Positions 1 through 8,375 of a DNA stretch of 64,000 nt are shown here, in pieces. The notes beneath the pieces were generated by a model, which was given only the letters and a program-made list of their open reading frames with translations, was not told where the DNA came from and searched no databases. The stretch lies in assembly GCA_002841355.1 (NCBI GenBank), contig PHFB01000007.1:1-64000 (forward strand). Direction: 5' to 3'. This DNA comes from Actinobacteria bacterium HGW-Actinobacteria-1 (GTDB lineage: Bacteria > Actinomycetota > Coriobacteriia > Anaerosomatales > Anaerosomataceae). Numbering within the stretch: the first letter of the stretch is position 1; each line of letters opens with the position of its first letter. Position numbers and translations under genes: made by a program.

Positions 1-591
1 GACCTCGGCGTTGCCGGCCACGTCGACCGACCAGAACTCGATCGTGTGCGAGCCGAGCGCGCTCACCGAGATGCTCGTGCCCGCGACCTGCGCGCCGCCA
101 TCGAGCTTGTAGTACGTCGCGGCCACGCCGGAGCCGGCGTCGGTCGCCGACAGCGTGATGGTCGCGTTCGAGATGTAGCTCGCAACGGCATTCGAACTCG
201 TCACCGGGGCGGTCGTGTCAGCGGGCGGGGCGATCACGGGGCTGACCGTCGTGCTACCGATGCCGTCGCTGGTGCTCGGTCCGCCAACCGCGTAGATCGT
301 GTACGTCTTGCCGGCGGCGACGGTGAACTGACCGGTCGGAGCCAGGAACGTGAAGATCTTCGTCGATCCGTCGAAGACCGCGACAGAGTCAGCGCCGGTT
401 GCGCTGAAGTTGTACGTCGCATTCGTGCCAACCGTGGATGCCAGGGTCGCGGTCACCGGAATGTTGGCTCCGCTATGGCATCCCGTGCAGGCCGAGGTTC
501 TCGTCGGGAATGCCTGCGCAGCGGTTGCGAATGCGGCCATGAGGCCCACTAGCGCGACCGCTGCGACAGAAATCAGTACTCGTTTCTTCAT
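1..591 (-). CDS. Secreted CxxCH (putative haem-binding) protein with Ig/OmpL47-like repeat, partial
   Basis: The open frame runs from ATG at 591 (minus strand) through position 1 without a stop: 197 codons, C-terminus missing off the left edge. A GGAGGT Shine-Dalgarno lies 6 nt before the ATG. Residues 1-27 form a classical signal peptide (basic MKKR, hydrophobic core, AQA cleavage). Residues 35-39 are CTGCH, the c-type haem attachment motif, just after the cleavage site. About residues 45-115 look like a beta-sandwich domain, and after a PADTTAPV linker there is a segment with YKLDGG and VDVAGN signatures typical of OmpL47/Ig-like repeats. The plus-strand ORF in the same place is a shadow: only the minus frame gives a signal peptide, a ribosome site and coherent domains. 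It may be an extracellular cytochrome-like or adhesive protein; one CxxCH alone does not prove haem binding. Confidence 0.75.
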   Translation of the reverse strand, partial: MKKRVLISVAAVALVGLMAAFATAAQAFPTRTSACTGCHSGANIPVTATLASTVGTNATYNFSATGADSVAVFDGSTKIFTFLAPTGQFTVAAGKTYTIYAVGGPSTSDGIGSTTVSPVIAPPADTTAPVTSSNAVASYISNATITLSATDAGSGVAATYYKLDGGAQVAGTSISVSALGSHTIEFWSVDVAGNAEV

Positions 592-741
592 ACAACACCT
601 CCGTGAGTGCGATTGCGGCGTGACGCTTGCGATTGCTGTGTGCGCCACTCACCGGATTGCTTCGACTACTATCGGGACGGGGCATGAGAACCCGATGAGA
701 CTTCGGTGAGTGTTCTCTCATGACCACGCGGCCTGCTCCGG

Positions 742-747
742 TACAAT
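742..747 (+). promoter_or_regulatory. Putative -10 box of the hom promoter
   Basis: TACAAT stands 53 nt before the hom start. No convincing -35 is present at 17 nt. A bulged GC hairpin begins at about 755, close to the predicted transcription start. Confidence 0.4.
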
Positions 748-799
748 GTGAGAACCGCGGCGCCGAGAAGCGCGCGGATCGAGCTTCCAGGAGGATGTC

Positions 800-2089
800 A
801 TGCGTACAGTTCGGGTCGGCCTCATCGGACTTGGCACCGTCGGCAGCGGCGTCGTCGACATACTGCGTCGCCATCGCACCGACTTCGCCACGCGCGCGGG
901 CGTCCAGATCGAGCTCACGCGTTTCGCCGACCGCAACGCCGACCGCTTCGCCGAGCTCGGGCTGCCCGCCGAGGCGTGCACCACCGACGCTTCAGACGTG
1001 CTGGCAGATCCCGATGTGGATGTCGTGATCGAGCTCATCGGCGGGACTGGTGTTGCCCGCGACATCGTTCTCGGCGCGCTTTCCGCCGGAAAGAGCGTCG
1101 TCACCGCGAACAAGGCACTCATGGCGAGCAATGGCCGAGAAGTGATGGACGCCGCAGATACGAACGGTGTCGACATCATGTTCGAGGCCGCGGTCGGCGG
1201 CGGCATCCCGATCATCGGGCCGCTCAAGCACTCGCTCGTGAGCAACGAGATCACGGCCGTGTACGGCATCGTCAACGGCACGACCAACTACATGCTCACC
1301 CGCATGGCCGAGGACGGCCTCGACTACGCCGCAGCGCTCGTCGAGGCGCAGGAGCGCGGATTCGCCGAGGCCGACCCCACCGCTGACGTCGACGGCCTCG
1401 ACGCTGCCGCGAAGATCGCCATCCTGGCGTCCATCGCGTTCAACTCCCGCGTCACGTTCTCGCAGGTGCCCGCCGAGGGCATCCGCTCGCTGTCGCCGGC
1501 TGATATCGCGTACGCCGCCGAGATGGGCTACACCATCAAGCTCATCGCGATCGCACGGCGCGTTGATGGCGGCATCGACGTCCGCGTGCATCCGACCATG
1601 ATCCGTTCGGGGCACCCGCTCGCGAAGGTCTCGGGCGTGTACAACGCCATCTACGTCGTGGGCGACTCGGTGGGGGAGACGATGTTCTTCGGCGAGGGTG
1701 CCGGGTCGTTGCCTGCCGCCTCGGCCGTCGTCGGCGACGTCATCGAGGTCGCGCGGCACATCCAGAGCGGCTGCCTCGCGCTTGTAGGCTGCACATGCCA
1801 CGAGGAACTTGCGGTGCGCGAACTGGGAGCGCTTGAGACCGGCTACTACGTCCGGCTCGCCGTGGCCGATGAGCCCGGCGTGCTCGCGGCAGTCGCCAGC
1901 ATCTTCGGCGCGCACGGCGTCTCGCTCGCCTCGGTCATCCAGAAGCGCACTGACGATGAGGGCGGAGCTGAGATCGTGTGGGTCACGCACCGCGCCGCCG
2001 AGCGCGACTTCCAGGCCGCCATCGCCAAGATCAAAGCGCTCGACGTCGTTCAGGCGGTTGCCGCGACGATTCGCGTCGAGGAGCTGTGA
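800..2089 (+). CDS. hom: Homoserine dehydrogenase
   Basis: 429 aa. It reduces aspartate semialdehyde to homoserine with NAD(P)H, at the branch leading to threonine and methionine. The N-terminus has the Rossmann motif GLGTVGSGV (about residues 9-17); VTANKALMA and the ADPTADVDGLDAAAK region are hallmark catalytic-domain segments. A C-terminal ACT domain (about residues 348-425, AVADEPGVLAAVASIF) makes it the regulated, threonine-sensing type. ATG 800 has AGGAGG 5 nt upstream. thrB follows after 7 nt, so the two are very probably cotranscribed; no thrC is seen in the window. Confidence 0.96.
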   Translation: MRTVRVGLIGLGTVGSGVVDILRRHRTDFATRAGVQIELTRFADRNADRFAELGLPAEACTTDASDVLADPDVDVVIELIGGTGVARDIVLGALSAGKSVVTANKALMASNGREVMDAADTNGVDIMFEAAVGGGIPIIGPLKHSLVSNEITAVYGIVNGTTNYMLTRMAEDGLDYAAALVEAQERGFAEADPTADVDGLDAAAKIAILASIAFNSRVTFSQVPAEGIRSLSPADIAYAAEMGYTIKLIAIARRVDGGIDVRVHPTMIRSGHPLAKVSGVYNAIYVVGDSVGETMFFGEGAGSLPAASAVVGDVIEVARHIQSGCLALVGCTCHEELAVRELGALETGYYVRLAVADEPGVLAAVASIFGAHGVSLASVIQKRTDDEGGAEIVWVTHRAAERDFQAAIAKIKALDVVQAVAATIRVEEL

Positions 2090-2096
2090 CGACGCC

Positions 2097-2993
2097 GTGA
2101 CCGCTCGCGTCCGTGTCCCCGCAACATCCGCGAACCTCGGCCCGGGCTACGATGCGTTCGGGCTGGCGCTTGCCCTCTATGACGTCTTCGAGGCTGAGCC
2201 CGCCGAGAGGTGGACGGTGGAGATCACCGGCGAGGGCGAGGACGCTCTTCGCACCGACGAGGGCAACGAAGTCGTCAGGTCGATGCGCCACCTCTTCGAC
2301 ACGGTCGGCTACTCGGGCGCGGCCTCCGTACGCTGTGAGAACGGCATCCCGGTTGGGCGCGGGCTGGGCTCCTCGGCCGCGGCTATCGTCGGCGGTCTGC
2401 TGCTCGGCGATCTCATCGCAGGTTCGGAGCTTCCGCGCGAACGCATCTTCGAGCTTGCATCGGAGCTTGAGGGCCATCCCGACAACGTTGCCGCCGCCGT
2501 CTTCGGCGGCTTCACGGTGTGCTGGCAGGACGGGGCGCCACACGCCGCAAGGGTCGAACCGGGAGGTGGATTCGCGGCGGTCATCGCGCTGAGCGACACG
2601 GCGCTTTCCACCACCGAGGCACGCGACGCGTTGCCCGATACGGTTTCGCACGTAGATGCCGCGTTCACCGCGGGCAGGGCAGGGCTTCTCGCCGCCGGCA
2701 TCACGCTGGGTCGCAGTGACCTCGTCGCCGCGGGTCTCGTCGACCGCCTGCACGAACCCTTCCGCGAGCATCTCATGCCCGATATCGGCGCCACGCGTGA
2801 CGCGCTCGTCTCGGCAGGTGCAATTGGTGCGGTGCTCTCCGGCGCCGGACCAACCGTCCTCGGATTCGTGATGGCCGAGAGCGACGATGACGCACTGGAT
2901 GAGGCGCTGCGTGTTGCCACGCGTGTGGCGGAGCTTCGCGGTCGTCACGTGTTCGCGCTCGGCATCGACCGCGACGGCGCCACGATCCACTGA
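2097..2993 (+). CDS. thrB: Homoserine kinase
   Basis: 298 aa from GTG 2097. GHMP-family kinase phosphorylating homoserine for threonine synthesis. It starts with the typical VRVPATSANLGPGYDAFG segment and carries the ATP-binding motif GRGLGSSAAA at about residue 90; the C-terminal GAVLSGAGPTVLGF segment is also characteristic. The open frame extends further upstream inside hom, but homology begins at this GTG, and GAGGAG at the end of hom can act as ribosome site (12-nt spacing). Its stop overlaps a possible ATG of the next gene. Confidence 0.95.
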   Translation: MTARVRVPATSANLGPGYDAFGLALALYDVFEAEPAERWTVEITGEGEDALRTDEGNEVVRSMRHLFDTVGYSGAASVRCENGIPVGRGLGSSAAAIVGGLLLGDLIAGSELPRERIFELASELEGHPDNVAAAVFGGFTVCWQDGAPHAARVEPGGGFAAVIALSDTALSTTEARDALPDTVSHVDAAFTAGRAGLLAAGITLGRSDLVAAGLVDRLHEPFREHLMPDIGATRDALVSAGAIGAVLSGAGPTVLGFVMAESDDDALDEALRVATRVAELRGRHVFALGIDRDGATIH

Positions 2994-3010
2994 TGCCCGG
3001 GGGGAGCGAA

Positions 3011-4417
3011 GTGTCGGGAGCGATCGCACAGGAGCCGGGGCACGCGAAGCCGCCCGCGTGGCGAATCGTCGCGCTTGCGGCTGTCATGGTGCTCGCCTCC
3101 GTTGCTGCGGCGTACATCTCCTTCGCCGGGGTGCAGTGGCCTTCGGTCGAGGTGCTGTTCTCGGGCACAATCGCGGTCACGCTTGCTGCGGTGGCGCTTG
3201 CGAGCCCCCGCAACGGCCTGGTCTTGCTGCTGATGGCGATTCCACTATTCGACTTCGCGACGCTTGGTCCTCAGAACGCGCCGTTCACCGCTGCTCACGT
3301 GTTGCTCGGCGGGACGATCCTGGGCTGGCTTGCGCGGGTGGTTCGTGACCACAAGAGTGCGCTGCCGACGCCCACGCCGCTACTCGGCGGGTTGGGGCTG
3401 TTGGTGATCGCCGGACTTGGCTCGCTCATCGCGTCGCTTGCTCCGGCGACGACGGCGTTCAACACGTTCCGACTCCTTGCGCTCTTCCTGCTCGCCATGG
3501 TCGTGATGTGGCGTGCCTCCACACCCGAGGGGGCGTTTTCGCTCGTGCGCCTGCTGGTGTGGATCGCCGTTGCGCTCGTGGGAGTCGAGGGGGTGCAGTA
3601 CCTGATGCCGGGGCTCGGCATCGGCAGGATAGCGACACAGGGACTTGAGTCGACCGCGCTGCTCGTACGACCGGCAGCGTTCTTCCTGGATCCGAACTTC
3701 CTCGCAGGCTATCTGTCTGCGGCTGCGCTCGCGTGCGGCGCGATGCTCGTTCGCGCGCGCTCGTGGCATGAGGGGCTCGTGTGGGCCGTGCCGGGCGCGA
3801 TCACGGCCGCCGGCATGCTCGTGACGTTCTCCCGGACCGCCTGGGTCGGCTTCGCGGTCGGCATGGTGCTGGTGCTGCTCACCGCTCCTGCCGAGCGGCG
3901 CAAGAAGCTCGTCATCATCGCCGTGGTCCTTGCCGTCGCGGCGGTGCCGTTCCTGCCTGCGTCGATCACCGCCAGAGTCGCCACGATCTTCGAGCCGCAG
4001 TCGACGGGTTCGCTCTCCACACGCTACCTCATGGTCGTCTCGAGCGTGCAGATGCTCGGGCAGTACTGGCTCGGGGGCACCGGGCTTGGCGGGTTCGAGC
4101 TGGCGTATCCTCCGTACCGGCAACCTGGCTCGCTCGCGCGCATCCTGCACCCGCATCAGCTCTTCCTGGCGATGTGGGTCGAGATGGGGCTCCTCGGCCT
4201 GCTTGCCGAGTTGATGATCGTGGCAGGCATCGCGATCGCGTGGCGCCGCCTTCACGTGCGCGGGTATCCGGGAGTGAGCGCCGCCGTGCTCGTCGGTGCG
4301 GTCGCTTTGGTCGTGGAGTCGTTCTTCCAGTACTATCTGTACTTCGAGTACCTCTGGCTGTTCCTGGCGCTTCTGGCAGCCGTATCGGTCCATCGCAAGG
4401 AGGTCTCCGGTGCCTGA
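3011..4417 (+). CDS. O-antigen ligase / polymerase family membrane protein (copy 1)
   Basis: About 468 aa with a dozen or so hydrophobic segments and the Wzy/WaaL signature region: FSRTAWVGF around residue 275, then a large loop with RYLMVVSSVQML and GGTGLGGFELAYPPYRQPG. It probably polymerises or transfers lipid-linked glycans at the outer face of the membrane. GTG 3011 is preferred because a GGGGGAG ribosome site precedes it; an in-frame ATG at 2993 overlaps the thrB stop but has no ribosome site. It overlaps the next, Wzz-like gene by 8 nt. The C-terminal FFQYYLYFEYLWLF segment is nearly identical in protein and DNA to the copy at 44908-46293. Whether it is a ligase or polymerase cannot be told from sequence. 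Confidence 0.85.
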   Translation: MSGAIAQEPGHAKPPAWRIVALAAVMVLASVAAAYISFAGVQWPSVEVLFSGTIAVTLAAVALASPRNGLVLLLMAIPLFDFATLGPQNAPFTAAHVLLGGTILGWLARVVRDHKSALPTPTPLLGGLGLLVIAGLGSLIASLAPATTAFNTFRLLALFLLAMVVMWRASTPEGAFSLVRLLVWIAVALVGVEGVQYLMPGLGIGRIATQGLESTALLVRPAAFFLDPNFLAGYLSAAALACGAMLVRARSWHEGLVWAVPGAITAAGMLVTFSRTAWVGFAVGMVLVLLTAPAERRKKLVIIAVVLAVAAVPFLPASITARVATIFEPQSTGSLSTRYLMVVSSVQMLGQYWLGGTGLGGFELAYPPYRQPGSLARILHPHQLFLAMWVEMGLLGLLAELMIVAGIAIAWRRLHVRGYPGVSAAVLVGAVALVVESFFQYYLYFEYLWLFLALLAAVSVHRKEVSGA

Positions 4418-5180
4418 GAATGCCCATCCCACGTTCCTTGAGGCGGTTCGCCGGGAGTGGTGGATCCCCGTCGTCGTCATGGTGCTTGCTGGCGGCATCG
4501 CGCTTGGTGTCTCCTCGGCCAACCCCGAGCCGCTCTACGAGGGTCGAGCGGTCGTCATCATCGACGCGCCCACGCTCTCGAAGTTCCCCGATCTCCCCAA
4601 GCCCGACGCCATGATCCGCGAGGTCGCGAGCGCCGAGTTCTCCTCCGAGGTTGCAAGCCGCGCCGTCGTGCCGAGCGAGACCGTAGCCGCGGGACTGCAG
4701 GCTTCGACGCGCGACGATCCGCAGAGCCAGCTCATCCTCACGTTCACATCTTCCGATGAAGCGCTGGCAGCGAAGGTGGCCACCATCGCTGCCGGCTACG
4801 CCGCGGAACGTGCCGGTGTCATCGGCGGCAAGGAGATATGGGAGCTGCAGCGCCGTGTAAGCGAGACGCAGCGGGCGCTCAAAGAGGTGCTGAAGATCAA
4901 CTCCGAAGCCGGGCGCAACGCTGACGATGCATTCAAGCTGGCAGCGGCGGGCACGCAGTGGGAGATGCGCATGCGTCTGTACGAGGACACACTCGCGCTT
5001 CGCACCCTTCGCAACGCCTACTACTACAACGGCAACCTCAAGACGCCGGATATCTCACCGGTGCGTCGTCGGGGCGCTACCGTTGCCGGCGCCCTGGTCT
5101 TCGGGCTCGTTCTGGGGCTCGTGATCGCGGTCTTCCGGGAGGCGCTGCTCTCAAGGCCGCCCAAGCCACACGCGGCCTGA
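4410..5180 (+). CDS. Wzz-like chain-length / polysaccharide co-polymerase protein (copy 1)
   Basis: 256 aa from GTG 4410, with AAGGAGG 6 nt upstream. Two membrane segments flank an extracytoplasmic domain: TM1 at about residues 20-38 after an EWW motif, and TM2 at about 222-245 (ATVAGALVFGLVLGLVIAVF). The middle is alpha-helical with coiled-coil character, as in Wzz-type length regulators. There is no cytoplasmic tyrosine-kinase domain. Overlap with the preceding ligase-like gene implies coupled translation and a joint role in setting glycan chain length. A paralogous pair occurs at 44908-47029. Confidence 0.75.
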   Translation: MPENAHPTFLEAVRREWWIPVVVMVLAGGIALGVSSANPEPLYEGRAVVIIDAPTLSKFPDLPKPDAMIREVASAEFSSEVASRAVVPSETVAAGLQASTRDDPQSQLILTFTSSDEALAAKVATIAAGYAAERAGVIGGKEIWELQRRVSETQRALKEVLKINSEAGRNADDAFKLAAAGTQWEMRMRLYEDTLALRTLRNAYYYNGNLKTPDISPVRRRGATVAGALVFGLVLGLVIAVFREALLSRPPKPHAA

Positions 5181-5221
5181 AGGGGAGCGCGGACCCGCTC
5201 TTGACGTGAACGCCCGTTATC

Positions 5222-5251
5222 TGGGAACAATAGGGATGTCCCCTGTTCCCA
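5222..5251. repeat. 30-bp imperfect palindrome upstream of the cDPG cassette
   Basis: TGGGAACA (5222-5229) is inverted as TGTTCCCA (5244-5251), with inner GGGA/TCCC symmetry. It lies 40 nt before the metallophosphoesterase start and follows TTGACG at 5201. It could be a dimeric repressor site or an RNA hairpin; no U-tract follows. Confidence 0.5.
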
Positions 5252-5290
5252 GCGCTTGTTCCACGGTTGTCTCTACGACCGGAGGATCCC

Positions 5291-6082
5291 GTGAGCGACG
5301 TCAAGCCTCTCGTCATCGCGCAGGTCTCGGATCTGCACTGCGGCTCGCAGTACCACATACCGAGTCTGGCCACGCGTGTCGTTGACGAGGTGAACGACCT
5401 CGACCCCGACGTGCTTGTCGTGACTGGCGACCTCACCGACATGGGTTTCCGCCAGGAGTTCAAGGCGGCCCGGGGCCTGATCTCGCGCATGGACGTCGAG
5501 CAGGTGATGGTGCTTCTCGGCAATCACGACGCACGCAACGTGGGGGACATGCACTTCGAAGAGCTCTTCGGCGCGCGCTCGACCGAGCTGCGGTTGCCCG
5601 GCGTGCGGATCCTCGGGCTCGACTCGTCGGAGCCGGACCTCGACGGTGGTCGCGTCGGGCGCGAGCGGTACCGTTGGATCGAGGAGCGCTTCTCGGATCC
5701 CGACGAGTTCAAGATCGTCTGCCTGCATCACCACCTCCTGCCAGTGCCCGGTACCGGCCGCGAGCGCAACATCGTCTTCGACGCCGGCGATCTGCTTCGC
5801 GTGCTCACCTCCAGCGGCTGCGACATGGTGTTGTGCGGCCACAAGCACGTCCCGCATGTGTGGCGCCTGGAGGGCATGGTCGTGGTGAACGCCGGAACGG
5901 CGTGCACGCACAGGCTCCGCGGCAACACGCAGGCGTCGTACAACATCATCGAGATCTATCCGGACCGTGTGCGTGTCGTGCTCAAGCACCCATTCGGGGA
6001 GCCGGAGCCGGTCGCGGACTTCGAACGCGTGCCGCGCCGCGAATGCGTCTGGCATCCTGCCTCGGGAGGTGACGCGAGATGA
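5291..6082 (+). CDS. Calcineurin-like metallophosphoesterase
   Basis: 263 aa from GTG 5291 (GGAGG 5 nt upstream). All metal-binding motifs of the family are present in order: DLH (residues 14-16), GDLTD, GNHD, the CLHHH block and GHKH. The overall layout resembles CpdA/Icc-type phosphodiesterases. Its stop overlaps the ATG of the cyclic 2,3-diphosphoglycerate synthetase gene by 4 nt, so the two are translationally coupled. The substrate is unknown; hydrolysis of a phosphoester connected with cyclic 2,3-diphosphoglycerate is a reasonable inference from context, not something the sequence shows. Confidence 0.88.
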   Translation: MSDVKPLVIAQVSDLHCGSQYHIPSLATRVVDEVNDLDPDVLVVTGDLTDMGFRQEFKAARGLISRMDVEQVMVLLGNHDARNVGDMHFEELFGARSTELRLPGVRILGLDSSEPDLDGGRVGRERYRWIEERFSDPDEFKIVCLHHHLLPVPGTGRERNIVFDAGDLLRVLTSSGCDMVLCGHKHVPHVWRLEGMVVVNAGTACTHRLRGNTQASYNIIEIYPDRVRVVLKHPFGEPEPVADFERVPRRECVWHPASGGDAR

Positions 6083-7419
6083 GCACCGTCGTTGCACTCA
6101 TCGACGGCGAGCATTACCCGCCGGTCGTGCGCGCGGCGCTCTGTGCGCTGGCGGCCGAGTTCGACATCGTCACGGCCGCTTTCATCGGCGGTACCGAGAA
6201 GGTGGACGCGTCGGATCCCGACATCTACGGCGTGCCGGTGATCTTCGCGTCCACGGCCGAGGAGGCGCTTCGCACCGCGATCGCCCGATACAGCCCGCAC
6301 GCGATCGTCGATCTCTCGGACGAGCCGGTCGTGAGCTCTGCCGAGCGATTCCGCCTCGCCTCGATAGCGCTCGGTGCAGGCGTGTCGTACCGCGGCGCCG
6401 ACTTCCTGTTCACACCGCCGTGTCCCAAGCTCGACCTACGCACGCCGACGCTTGCGATCGTCGGAACCGGCAAACGCGTAGGAAAGACCGGCTTCTCGGC
6501 GTATGTCGCCCGGCATCTCAAAGCCAAAGGCCAGCGTGTCGTGGTGCTTGCCATGGGCCGAGGCGGCCCTGCCGAGCCGGAACTGATCCGCGGCGACGAG
6601 ATCGAACTCTCCACCGAGGACCTGCTCGCGCTGGCGGCACTGGGCAAGCACGCATCCTCGGACAACTACGAGGATGCCGTGATGAGCCGCGTGGCAACGG
6701 TCGGCTGCAGGCGATGTGGCGGCGGCATGGCTGGCGACACGTTCTTCAGCAACGTGCCCGAGGGCGCACGGCTTGCCGATGGTCTCGGGATGGATCTCGT
6801 GATGCTCGAGGGCTCGGGCGCCGCGATTCCGCCGGTTGCCGCGGACGCCACCATCCTCGTGATAGGCGCAGGCCAGGGACCCGGTTATGTGCGGGACTAC
6901 TTTGGCCCCTTCCGGCTTGCGCGGGCCGATGCGGTCGTGCTCACCGGTGCCGAGGAGCCCGTCGCTTCCGCCGCCGAGGTGGAGGCGATGCTGGCGGCGA
7001 TCAGCGTCCAGCGCCCGGATCTTCCTGTGGCGACCGTGGGCTTCAGGCCTGCGCCGCTGCATCCGGTGTCCGGGAAGCGGGTCTTCTTTGCGACGACCGC
7101 GCCGGCCGCGCTCTTGCCCCGGCTTGTCCGGCATCTTGAGACCGAATACGGGTGCACTGTCGTCGCCGCCAGTCCGCATCTCTCGAACCGCGCGCTGCTG
7201 CGTGCGGATATCGACGCGGCGGCCGGAACGTTCGATGTGCTGCTGAGCGAACTGAAGGCAGCGGCTATCGATGTGGTCGCGGCCGCAGGCGTACAGGCTG
7301 GCGTGCCTACTGTGCTCTGCGACAACGTACCGGTGGCCCTCGGTGGAATACCCGTTGACGACCTTATCGACATGTCCGCAGACCTCGCGCTCAGGCGCGG
7401 GAGCCCGAGGAGTGATTGA
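6079..7419 (+). CDS. cpgS: Cyclic 2,3-diphosphoglycerate synthetase
   Basis: 446 aa, close to the length of the archaeal enzyme (about 460). It is predicted to form the intramolecular phosphoanhydride of 2,3-diphosphoglycerate using ATP. Shared family blocks include LIDGEHYPPV at the N-terminus, FIGGTEK, DLSDEPV, the P-loop GTGKRVGKT (about residues 131-139), AMGRGGPAEPELIRGD, GCRRCGGGMAG and LEGSGAAIPPV. These match my memory of the Methanothermus fervidus protein well. The gene is coupled to the phosphoesterase upstream (ATGA overlap) and to 2-phosphoglycerate kinase downstream (TGATG), exactly the two activities needed to make the cyclic compound from 2-phosphoglycerate. Confidence 0.88.
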   Translation: MSTVVALIDGEHYPPVVRAALCALAAEFDIVTAAFIGGTEKVDASDPDIYGVPVIFASTAEEALRTAIARYSPHAIVDLSDEPVVSSAERFRLASIALGAGVSYRGADFLFTPPCPKLDLRTPTLAIVGTGKRVGKTGFSAYVARHLKAKGQRVVVLAMGRGGPAEPELIRGDEIELSTEDLLALAALGKHASSDNYEDAVMSRVATVGCRRCGGGMAGDTFFSNVPEGARLADGLGMDLVMLEGSGAAIPPVAADATILVIGAGQGPGYVRDYFGPFRLARADAVVLTGAEEPVASAAEVEAMLAAISVQRPDLPVATVGFRPAPLHPVSGKRVFFATTAPAALLPRLVRHLETEYGCTVVAASPHLSNRALLRADIDAAAGTFDVLLSELKAAAIDVVAAAGVQAGVPTVLCDNVPVALGGIPVDDLIDMSADLALRRGSPRSD

Positions 7420-8369
7420 TGCCGACGACCAACCCTCCGATTCTCATCAAGGACGAGAAGCACGGACTCCCGTACAGCAAAGGCCTGATGGCGCAGTCGT
7501 TCACCGCGACCGGCTTGTCGCCAGCTCGCGCGTACCTCGCGGCGCAGCGCATCCAGGACGAGATGCGCGAGCGCGATCTGAGAGAGGTGTCGCTCGACGA
7601 GATCCAGTCGATGGCCGTTGCGGTTCTTGAGGAGCAGGCGGGCCCGGAATTCGCCCGGCGCTACATGAAGCTCCGGGAGCTCGCGAACCTCGATCGACCG
7701 CTCGTGATCCTCATCGGCGGCACCACCGGCGTCGGCAAATCCACCATCGCCACCGAGATAGCGCACCGGCTCGGAATCACACGCATTGTCTCTACCGATT
7801 CCATTCGAGAGGTGATGCGTGGTATCTTTACGCGGGACCTCATGCCAGCGATCTACGAAAGTTCGTTCAACGCGTGGCGCGGACTGAGGGTTCCCGTCCC
7901 CCACGGTGCGAATCCCGTCATCGTCGGCTTCCGCGAGCAGACCGCCGCCGTCATCACCGGCATCAGGTCGCTCATCGAGCGGGCATCGGTCGAAGGCGAG
8001 AGCCTCGTCATCGAGGGCGTTCACATGGTTCCGGGCTACATCGAGCCTTCCCAGTTCAAGAACGCGTCCGTCGTTCAGATGCTGGTGACGGTCGATGACG
8101 AGGAGGCCCACAGGAGCCACTTCTACATCAGGGAAGTCCAGACGGACGGTACGCGTCCGTTTGAGAAGTACCGGGCGAATTTCGGGAACATCAGGCTCCT
8201 CGGCAGGTACATCGAGGATCTGGCCGTCGAGCATGGCATCCCGATCGTCCACAGTCACCAACTCGACCGCACGGTCGCGGAGGTGCTCGAACTCGTCGTC
8301 AACGCGGCTATCCGCGGAGACGATCGGACAGCGTCGTTGCAGGCGAGCCCTGCGACGGAAGGAGAGTAG
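7419..8369 (+). CDS. pgk2: 2-phosphoglycerate kinase
   Basis: 316 aa from ATG 7419 (GAGGAG 6 nt upstream). It would phosphorylate 2-phosphoglycerate to 2,3-diphosphoglycerate, the substrate of the preceding gene's enzyme. The N-terminal ~95 residues (LPYSKGLMAQSF, SPARAYLAAQRIQ) form an ATP-cone-like segment typical of this family; the kinase part has P-loop GGTTGVGKST at about residue 102 and STDSIREVMR. Archaeal homologues accompany the cyclic 2,3-diphosphoglycerate pathway. The upstream in-frame TTG at 7416 is less likely as start. Confidence 0.88.
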   Translation: MPTTNPPILIKDEKHGLPYSKGLMAQSFTATGLSPARAYLAAQRIQDEMRERDLREVSLDEIQSMAVAVLEEQAGPEFARRYMKLRELANLDRPLVILIGGTTGVGKSTIATEIAHRLGITRIVSTDSIREVMRGIFTRDLMPAIYESSFNAWRGLRVPVPHGANPVIVGFREQTAAVITGIRSLIERASVEGESLVIEGVHMVPGYIEPSQFKNASVVQMLVTVDDEEAHRSHFYIREVQTDGTRPFEKYRANFGNIRLLGRYIEDLAVEHGIPIVHSHQLDRTVAEVLELVVNAAIRGDDRTASLQASPATEGE

Positions 8370-8375
8370 CCGCAC

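Noticed and set aside
46-552. Plus-strand ORF at the left edge
   Set aside because: Arg-rich shadow of the minus-strand secreted CxxCH protein, which has a signal peptide and ribosome site.
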